This document shows positions 52,520 through 64,000 of a stretch of 64,000 nucleotides of DNA, one piece after another. How positions within the stretch are numbered: position 1 is the first letter of the stretch; each line of letters opens with the position of its first letter. Below the pieces are notes generated by a model that made no database searches, was not told the origin of the DNA, and saw only the letters and a list, made by a program, of their open reading frames with translations. The position numbers were made by a program, and so were the translations under genes. The stretch is from Brachynemurus nebulosus (taxonomy: Eukaryota; Arthropoda; Insecta; Neuroptera; Myrmeleontidae): contig JAPWDM010000011.1 of NCBI GenBank assembly GCA_035578155.1, forward strand, positions 21,118,375 through 21,182,374, written 5' to 3'.

Positions 52520-52895
52520 TACAAATAAAAATTCCTGCAATTCCATATTTTAAATTTCATTATAAGGGTCCGTCCACACGACACAAGCTTTACCACCGAC
52601 TTACTTGCGCAAACCAGTTTGTGCAAGTAAACATGTACGTATGGACGGGAAAAAACGTAGCGACTTACTTGCACAAACCTGGTTTGCGCAGGTAAGTCGG
52701 TGGTAAAGCTTGAGCGTGTGGACGGGCCCTAATGTAGAATTGTAGAGTACTTACCTAAGCTAATTTTCATTCGTCGTGTGTGACATGTCATGCCGTGTAT
52801 TTTGTAGTTTAATGTCACACACAACGAATGAAAATTAGCTTAGGTGCTCTACATTATAATGAAATTTAAAATATGGAATTGCAGGAATTTTTATT
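52520..52895. repeat. Palindromic foldback element split by a MITE
   Basis: Left arm AAATTCCTGCAATTCCATAT plus TTTAAATTTCATTATAA (52527-52565), interrupted, resumes at 52733 with TGTAGA..CCTAAGCTAATTTTCATTC. The right arm (52806-52895) is its complement without interruption. Lies about 350 bases upstream of the RPN2 start codon. Confidence 0.85.
52566..52729. mobile_element. 164-bp MITE nested in the foldback element
   Basis: Ends GGGTCCGTCCACACG and CGTGTGGACGGGCCC, with inner arms AAGCTTTACCACCGACTTAC and complement. A TAA duplication flanks it (52563-52565, 52730-52732), Harbinger style. Confidence 0.88.
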
Positions 52896-53250
52896 GATAA
52901 TTTAATTGGATTTAATTTATAAGATATATGCAATACATATTCTGAAATTAATTGAATTTTAAATTTAAATATGTATTGATATGATGATATTTATTACTGT
53001 AGTGGTATAGTGCTGCCACGCATAATTTATCTTTTTCAAACATATTGTTCCACTAGTAATTCTATCCTTATTTTGATATAAAATTAAAATAAATATACAA
53101 CAAATTGAATTACGTGTACAAATCTGATTTCGTGTATCTTGTCAACGAGGCAAGTGCCGGCGATTTTTTAGACGAATTGATACTAAAAGAATATTATTCT
53201 ATTAAATGAAAAAAAACTATAACATTAAATTTCAAAGAAATTAAATAAAA

Positions 53251-57443
<4,193 letters not shown>

Positions 57444-57737
57444 CACATCACGTATTTATAATTTCACAAGACATCTGTTATAATGTCGTTTGGAATATTA
57501 AAGATTTATCTTCTTGTATGCGATGAAGACTTTTGTGTAATTTAAAATTGGTACGTCAGCGAGAATGTCTACTAACAAGTTGGGATTTAAAACAAATTTT
57601 TATTACTTTTTAACACGTTTACTGCTATTATACATGGATCCGTGCACATGGTCGCACTAATTGCTGTCGGCGCCGTATTTGTTACAGCATTAAAACTATG
57701 TAATTCTTGCAATGGCACTCAAAATATGACCCTGATG

Positions 57738-57964
57738 CAGTGTTGGTAGCTGTACGATAATTATCATACATATACGATAATTTGATGGTGACGTACGATA
57801 ACATTCTTATTATCTCACACGGAAATACGATAATTGTTCATTAAATTATAAAGCAAAATTTACTAAATTACATTGTGTACGATAATCTATCTCGAAAATA
57901 CAAAAAATACGATAATTTCGCACATTTGGTACGATCGAAATCCTCTTTTTGGCTGCCAACACTG
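57738..57964. mobile_element. 227-bp hAT MITE in the RPN2 3' UTR
   Basis: Ends CAGTGTTGGTAGC and GCTGCCAACACTG are inverted; a perfect 8-bp duplication CCCTGATG flanks it (57730-57737 and 57965-57972). The word TACGATAAT recurs about six times inside. It lies between the RPN2 stop (57443) and the likely poly(A) signal. Confidence 0.9.
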
Positions 57965-58119
57965 CCCTGATGTCTCATTTCTCATTAAGCAAGTGGCAGT
58001 GAACGCGTTAAACTCCTTTCAAAACGGTAACTGTTATTTAATTTCATGTAAGATGTTAATTTTTTCAGCGTTATATAATTTGATATTGTAAATAATTGTC
58101 GTAGTATAAATCCCATTTA

Positions 58120-58125
58120 AATAAA
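58120..58125 (+). terminator. Likely RPN2 poly(A) signal
   Basis: AATAAA about 680 bases after the stop; earlier signals are not evident. Confidence 0.45.
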
Positions 58126-58512
58126 AAGTTCATGTAAGTAGTACAAAAAGTTCTCCCACAGGCACTGTCGTTTTAGGTCTCGGTAAAATTGTGTAGTGAA
58201 TTTTAATTAGTTTATGATGTATCTGAGTGTACGTTTGTAATATATTCTGAGTGTTATTAACCCGTTTAGGACCACCATCTACGATATTTTTCCAAACAAA
58301 AAAATTCATACTTTTATAAGTATTATTACAGACTTCTATACTGAAGGGTGTGTGTCTCTGATATAAAGTAGGCCATACATCATCAAGCGTTTCAATTGAT
58401 ACGTGTGACTCAGTTGCTTTTTATTTATATCTTATACTTACCGTAATAATGTTGAGATACGTAATAATAATACTTAAGCTCATAATAAATATACACACAC
58501 GCAAAAAAATAT

Positions 58513-58722
58513 ATTTTATTGGTTTTCTTTACAAAAATATGTAATGACAATTTTTACAAAAATTTATATTCAGAAATAACGAAGTAAAAAAATTACATAA
58601 TAAATATATCACACACACACACACAAAAAAAATAATATATTTTATTGGTTTTCTTTACAAAAATATGTAATGACAATTTTTACAAAAATTTATATTCAGA
58701 AACAACGAAGTAAAAAAATTAC
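58513..58722. repeat. Tandem duplication of about 125 bp
   Basis: TTTTATTGGTTTTCTTTACA followed by an almost identical 80 bases occurs at about 58514 and about 58639, separated by CA repeats. Lies between the piggyBac left end and the transposase stop. Confidence 0.85.
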
Positions 58723-60364
58723 TTATCATAAAAAAAGAATAAAAACAAAATATGTACAATTAAAATTAAATAATAAAAATAATAAATTTAAAAATATCTT
58801 TCCGTATGGTAGATTTTAAAACATGGTATCGCACAGAGGGGGGCACCACAGTCGGGACACCAGGTTCGTGTTTCTTTTCTAATTTTTTTATTCGTTTTTG
58901 GATCGGTTTTTACACAGCAAACGCGACATCTCCTTGTAGGGTTTGATTTTGATGTTGATGGAATATAATCTGCGAAATGTCTAGCTGTCAGTCTAAGGGG
59001 GTCAAGATACACTTGCCCCGTTCGTCCAGATGTGGAACCTGTAGGTGGATTAAGATATTTTTCAATAATTTTTTCCACTAATTCTATTAAAAACATTTCG
59101 TGGCTTAATTTTCCTCCATTTTTTTTATATAGTACCCAGGAGTTATGTGCTGTCATTTCCAATAGGTAGGAAAGAAAATTTTTATAATATTTTTTCAGTC
59201 GCGATCGCGCGATTGTGTATGGCTCCATTGACTGATCCGACCTGTCAACACCTCCCATTTTATCATTATAGTCGAACACGACATCGGGTTTTGTGTGTTC
59301 TTTATTTTTAATAATTTTTGTTAAAAGTTCTCCTTTGTGAATTGACGTTATAAACAATACTTTTTTTTTTATTTTACCAGTGAACAACTGTTACCTTATT
59401 ATTGTAGTATGTGGCTAATTCACCTTTTTTTAATTTTTTATTTGTGGAGGTAAATTTTTCCTGCTTTTTCTCAGCGTGTCGTACAAATCTATTTTTCGCT
59501 CGAGCAACAGACAACTGAGTGATGGCGAATTATAATAATTGTCTGTAATTAAACAGTAGCTTTTATCCAGTAATGTTTCAGAAAGAGTAAGTACTATCTT
59601 ACTACAAAATGGCAATTCCGAAAACGAATCGCTTAATACGGTATCCTTGCCAGTATAAATTATAAATTTATAAATATATGACGACGAAGCTTCGCATAGT
59701 TTAAAAATTTTTATACCAAACCGGGTACGTTGGCTCGGAATAAATTGTTTCCAGCTCAATCTTCCCTTGTAAAGTAGTAAGCTTTCATCCACACATATTT
59801 CTTGCTCCGGTGTATACATTTCCTGAAATCTTGATTCAATAATTGGCCAAATTTTCTTCAATTTTGTTGAGTAGTTGTCTGTGGGTTCTAATTCTTTACT
59901 CTCAAAATGAAGAAATTTTTTTAATAGAAAAAATCTTTCCCGCGACATCACTTTTTTTAAAAAATGGTGTTTCAACTGATGGCCTCTTTGTAAAACATAA
60001 TTTTTCACTTCGTTTGTGTACCACACCTTCTAATAAAATTAATGCCAAGAAGCACATTAATTCATTAACATTTGTTTTGAAAATTTCTCTATGAGAAGAA
60101 TGTGTTTCATTTTCTTTATTTTTATTCATAAACTCTTCAGCATATATATTTGTTTTTTCCACTATCTCGTCGGTTATGAAACATCTGCAAAAATAGAAAA
60201 TAAATTTACAATATTAATATTATCTTTTATTTTGATGTGGTAGGTAAGTAAATTGTTTTTTGATAGTTTTTAGTTTTAATTTTAATATCAAACAAATGAT
60301 TTCACTCGACGAAGTAGGTTTACAACAACTTCATCGCTGCATCCATTGAATGACTTATTGCTTA

Positions 60365-61240
60365 TAGACCGGGAGGCGGTAATAAGAAAGTGTTTACCCA
60401 TCGAGTTAAAGAAAATTTCATTTTTCATCTAATAGTTTATCATTCGAAGTTACTAAAATGCTTTGTCGGCCAGGCCAACTCTTGTCCGGTTACGCGGGCC
60501 GACCTCGAAAAGTGGTCAATTTTTCGAGGCCCCCTTACCCACCGAGTTAAAGAAAATTTCTTTTTTCATCTAATAGATTATCATTCGAAGTTACTAAAAT
60601 GCTTTGTCGGCCAGGCCAACTCTTGTCCGGTTACGCTGGCCGACCTCGAAAATTGGTCAATTTTTCGAGGCCCCTTTACCCATCGAGTTAAAGAAAATTT
60701 CTTTTTTCATCTAATAGATTATCATTCGAAGTTACTAAAATGCTTTGTCGGCCAGGCCAGCATATTTGTTACATTGTAAGGGGGGTAAGGGGGCCTCGAA
60801 AAATTGACCACTTTTCGAGGTCGGTCAGCGTAACCGGACAAGAGTTGGCCTGGCCGACAAAGCATTTTAGTAACTTCAAATGATAATCTATTAGATGAAA
60901 AAAGAAATTTTCTTTAAATCGATGGGTCAGGGGGCCTCGAAAAATTGACATCTTTTCGAGGTCGGCCCGCGTAACCGGACAAGAGTTGGCCTGGCCGACA
61001 AAGCATTTTAGTAACTTCGAATGATAATCTATTAGATGAAAAAAGAAATTTTCTTTAACTCGATGGGTAAGGGGGCTTCGAAAAATTGACCACTTTTCGA
61101 GGTCGGCCCGCGTAACCGGACAAGAGTTGGCCTGGCCGACAAAGCATTTTAGTAACTTCGAATGATAAACTATTAGATGAAAAATGAAATTTTCTTTAAC
61201 TCGATGGGTAAACACTTTCTTATTACCGCCTCCCGGTCTA
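60365..61240. mobile_element. 876-bp foldback element with three 141-bp repeats per arm
   Basis: Ends TAGACCGGGAGGCGGTAATA and complement, flanked by TTA at both sides (60362-60364, 61241-61243). Each arm contains three tandem copies of a 141-bp unit (starts CCCATCGAGTTAAAG, contains GTCGGCCAGGCCAACTCTTG), forward in the left arm and inverted in the right. The centre is near 60775. It sits inside the intron of the piggyBac transposase. The 141-bp period keeps one frame open (129 and 148 codons), which I regard as a by-product. Confidence 0.93.
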
Positions 61241-61257
61241 TTAATTTAATAGTGTAG

Positions 61258-61703
61258 TACAAGTGAACCTTTTTTTGTGCGGTGGATACGGACCGCATAA
61301 AAGAATCGCACAAAAAAATATATATATTTAAGAACTTCATAAATTTCTATAAAAAGTATAGTTCGATTCAGATTGTAAGAAAAACCTTTTTTTATGCGGT
61401 GGATAGGAACCGCATAAAAAAAGTTTCATCGAAAATATGTAACTCAGAACGCTCAAAATCTCACGATTTGCTTAAAAGTTGCGTTTCTAAACAAGATAAA
61501 GTATTAATTTACACATAAGAACAATTTATTTCATTTTTAAAATATTATGAAAATTCTGAAAAATGCATCTGTAAAAAAATTTAATGATATTTTCTTACTT
61601 TCTCTTACTTTTGATTTACATTATGCACTTGAGAAATTTTTTCAAAAACCGCATTAAAAAAATCGCACAGAAAAAGGACCGCATAAAAGAAGGTTTAACT
61701 GTA
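61258..61703. mobile_element. 446-bp pogo-like MITE, copy 2
   Basis: Ends TACAAGTGAACCTTTTTTT and AAGGTTTAACTGTA with ATGCGGTGGATA motifs; same family as 48976-49496, inserted in the piggyBac intron 17 bases beyond the foldback element. Confidence 0.75.
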
Positions 61704-63032
61704 ATTAAATTTCTGTACTAAATATTTAAAACAAAAATTAGTAATTTATTACAATTAAAATATAATTTTTTTATAATTTATTAGATTTACCTACGCAGTT
61801 TTTTTTTATGCAAATCGTACTAACAACTCATTTTTACTTCTGTAAAAGTTATCAATCTCTATGTATATTTTAAAACAAAGATTGTATAAACCAATACGTA
61901 CCTAAAAATATCCAGGATATTGTTATCCTCAGGAAATTCAACTTTAATTCCTGAATCAGCAAGAAAATCCAATTTTTGGCAATGTTCTCGTTGGCCTTCG
62001 ATCCAAAGTTCTTCGCTACCGTCTTGTTGTTCCCGCTCTTCTCCTTCTTCCCTACGGCTTACGATATTTCAAATATCTTCAATGTCGAAATCACTTTCAG
62101 AACTTTCATCGCCACTAAATTCGCTTAAATTAAATTCTATATCACTATCTTCCAGAATAGCCAATAAATCTTCACTTTGTATATGTTCTTTAAAATTAAA
62201 AAAATAAATATAGTCAATGGTCTTCAGTAGGCACTAAAAAATTCACATACACAAAATTACACAACACTAAAATTGAAAGACTTAACCTATGAAAATTATT
62301 TTAAATATTATTAACGTAGAAGTTTTAAAATATTCAAATATAATGTTCAAAAAAACTGTTTTTTAATTATAAGTGTCATTAAAAAGAAAAAATAAAACTG
62401 AAAATATAACGATGGCAAGCATAATTAATAAAACGAATACAACGCATAACACTTACAAGCAAAGCCACGAGGTAAACATGTAAAAGATGTGTCATGTGAG
62501 TTGTGACGTGTGTGGTGTGATTTACTGAGTATATTTACAATATTACAGCGTCAGATGGCAGTAGGCTCCAGTTACCGACACAAGACGAGCTACACTCGTC
62601 AATTGGATTTTTTATTAAAATTGCTATGACGAGCTGAGCTCGTCATTAGTCCTAAAAGAGTTAATAGTTTTGTTATATAATTTAGAATTTTTTTCAATTT
62701 CAAGTTACACACATATTTACAAGAATTTAAATCTTTGTGTTTCATATTTATCATAGCTTAATGTTATGTTCTTTTTTTCTATTTGTTACAAATAAATAAA
62801 AAAATAATTTTTAAATAAAGAAAAATTTAGAAGAAATATTTTAACCGTTTTATTCTTTATATTTTTAATTTTTTAATTTAGAGAACGATACAAATATATC
62901 AATCAGTAGGTTTTGTTTTTACCATGATTTTTACAACGAATCTGGTGAATTCATGTATTTTGCAGAAGCAACGTCTAATTAACTTTCAGTGGTTGGAAAA
63001 TGCAAAATGCCATTTTTTATATTTTAAATTAA

Positions 63033-63345
63033 TCCATTTCACTTAAATTTAACCATAATTCATCACTTATGAATTTAAAGAATTTTCGTTTTCTTGGCTT
63101 TATCTCTTTCATTATTGCACTTACATACATTTTAAATTTGCAGTTTGTTTTTAAAAAAGAATAGAATTGAGCATGAGTCATCGTTAAAAAATTAAATAAT
63201 TCTTATTATATTCGAAACAAATCAATCTTCTCTTCTTTTCTAAAAACAAACTGCAAATTTAAAATTTACGTAAGTGCAATAATGGAGGTAAAGCCAAGAA
63301 AACGGAAATTATTTCAATTCATAAGTGATGAATCATGGTCATGTT
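63033..63345. repeat. Dispersed repeat with 27-codon frame, copy D (both arms)
   Basis: Head-to-head pair. The left arm on the minus strand (ATG at 63112) reads MKEIKPRKRKFFKFISDE, LWLNLSEMD. The right arm on the plus strand (ATG at 63282) reads MEVKPRKRKLFQFISDESW and is cut by the hAT MITE at 63351. A shared lead-in lies between them. Confidence 0.7.
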
Positions 63346-63350
63346 CCAGC

Positions 63351-63799
63351 TAGTGATGTCGGATGATTAATCGATTAGTCATATTTTAATCGACTATTTT
63401 ACCTTCGATTAAATGATTAAAATGATTAATTTTTTTTTTTTTAAATGACTAAAAACGACAAATTTAATAATTTTTCTGTATTATTTATTGGACTTCAAAA
63501 AATGGAAACAAAAAAATTATCAATTTGTATGATTTTTCACTTTTATGTGATTAATATATTATGATATTTCATATCTTTCTTTTTCTTAAAACGAAAATAT
63601 TGAAAGTCCATATTTAAATTCAAAAGAAAGCCTCGTTTTTGAAAGAATTACATAGGTTACCTTATTCATGAATTAGACTCAAAATTTAGTCGATTAGTCG
63701 ACTACTCTGTGTTCGATATTTTCGACTAATGACTAATTTTATCTGAACAACAATTTTAGTCGATTAATGGACTAACTGCTTCTTAGCCCGACATCACTA
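63351..63799. mobile_element. 449-bp hAT MITE, second copy
   Basis: Ends TAGTGATGTCGG and CCGACATCACTA; flanks GTTCCAGC (63343-63350) and GTTCCTGC (63800-63807) are a 7-of-8 target duplication. Same family as 9884-10353. Confidence 0.86.
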
Positions 63800-63836
63800 G
63801 TTCCTGCCGTTCCTGCCACTCTCCATATAATGCTGC

Positions 63837-64000
63837 GGTTACACTGGATACGAATTCGTACGAAATTCATTCGTACGATTGGGTGGTTACATTGGATACG
63901 GAATAGTGATACGAATTCGTATATAATTTAAACTGAAAACCGTTAATACAATATATTGCATATCAAACAATGGATCCAGTTATTAGAATCACCGTTTTCA
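63837..64000. mobile_element. Start of a further element, cut by the window end
   Basis: GCGGTTACACTGGATACGAA and ACGAATTCGTACGA-type palindromes, repeated at 63890 (GGTTACATTGGATACG), look like subterminal repeats. The other end is outside the window. Confidence 0.4.

Larger units (their letters stand above)
58788..62210 (-). pseudogene. piggyBac transposase pseudogene (two exons)
   Basis: Minus strand. Exon 1 (about 62210-61902) encodes the acidic N-terminus (EDLLAILEDSDIEFNLSEFS, then SGDESSESDFDIED), with one in-frame TGA at 62071-62069. It splices at GTACGT (61901) to exon 2 (60184-58788), giving IFRCFITDEIVEKTN. Exon 2 has the DDE catalytic residues: Asp in CVDESLLLYKGR (59789), Asp in LITDNYYNSPSL (about 59543) and Asp in YNDKMGGVDRSDQ (about 59264). 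The C-terminal cysteine-rich zinc domain is CRVCC..CPDCGAPLC..CFKIYHT. Frameshifts lie near 60020-60030 and about 59385-59435, plus a stop at about 59428. The enzyme would cut and paste at TTAA; this copy cannot make it. Confidence 0.92.
58261..62660 (-). mobile_element. Complete but decayed 4.4-kb piggyBac element
   Basis: TTAA lies at both borders (58257-58260, 62661-62664). The termini CCCGTTTAGGACC (left) and GGTCC-type CCTAAAAGAG (right) are inverted. The right end carries the subterminal palindrome GACGAGCTGAGCTCGTC (62629-62645) and a further GACGAGCT..CTCGTC at 62583. Inside are the broken transposase, a foldback element, a pogo-like MITE and a 125-bp tandem duplication. Confidence 0.92.

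Noticed and set aside
60390..60779. A repeat protein gene
   Set aside because: The frame exists because the 141-bp unit is divisible by 3 and appears equally in both inverted arms; no start context, signal or homology.
60390..61215. CRISPR array
   Set aside because: Units are adjacent 141-bp copies without spacers, arranged as a palindrome, in an insect transposon.
61920..62207. Serine-rich plus-strand protein
   Set aside because: Antisense of the acidic first exon of the piggyBac transposase.

Overview
The window is nuclear DNA of an insect; I cannot name the order from sequence alone. It is very AT-rich, and its genes have introns with GT..AG borders. Intergenic and intronic space is packed with DNA transposons, mostly short non-autonomous copies (MITEs), whose target-site duplications (TSDs) can often still be read. 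There is no bacterial, CRISPR, rRNA or tRNA content.

Four host genes, all on the + strand, were rebuilt by joining exons until phases and total lengths agreed. (1) An NDR-family kinase, tricornered/STK38: 4 coding exons, 16042-21468, 460 aa. (2) A small KRAP/ITPRID-type IP3-receptor-interacting protein: 3 exons, 36293-44349, 182 aa. (3) A secreted acid-sphingomyelinase-like (SMPDL3-type) protein: 4 exons, 44669-50712, about 438 aa, with most metal ligands of the fold replaced. (4) Ribophorin II (RPN2), a subunit of oligosaccharyltransferase: 5 exons, 53251-57443, 627 aa. They do not form one pathway. SMPDL3-like and RPN2 both belong to the secretory system; the kinase and the KRAP-type protein are cytoplasmic.

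Layout. 1-9.9 kb: no host gene; MITEs and copies of an unnamed repeat carrying a 27-codon reading frame. 9.9-15.1 kb: a hAT MITE, a collapsed mariner and an intact two-ORF LINE lie end to end. 16-21.5 kb: tricornered. 21.5-36.2 kb: no host gene, with a 650-bp palindrome, a 1.2-kb hAT element and inverted modules joined by TA tracts. 36.3-50.7 kb: the KRAP-type and SMPDL3-like genes, with introns full of nested transposons. 50.8-58.2 kb: RPN2 with MITEs upstream, in introns and in its 3' UTR. 58.26-62.66 kb: a decayed piggyBac whose intron holds an 876-bp foldback element. 62.7-64 kb: more MITEs.

The best leads are the SMPDL3-like pseudoenzyme, the foldback element with in-frame 141-bp repeats, the dispersed 27-codon repeat, and a MITE inserted in one arm of a palindrome whose other arm keeps the empty site.
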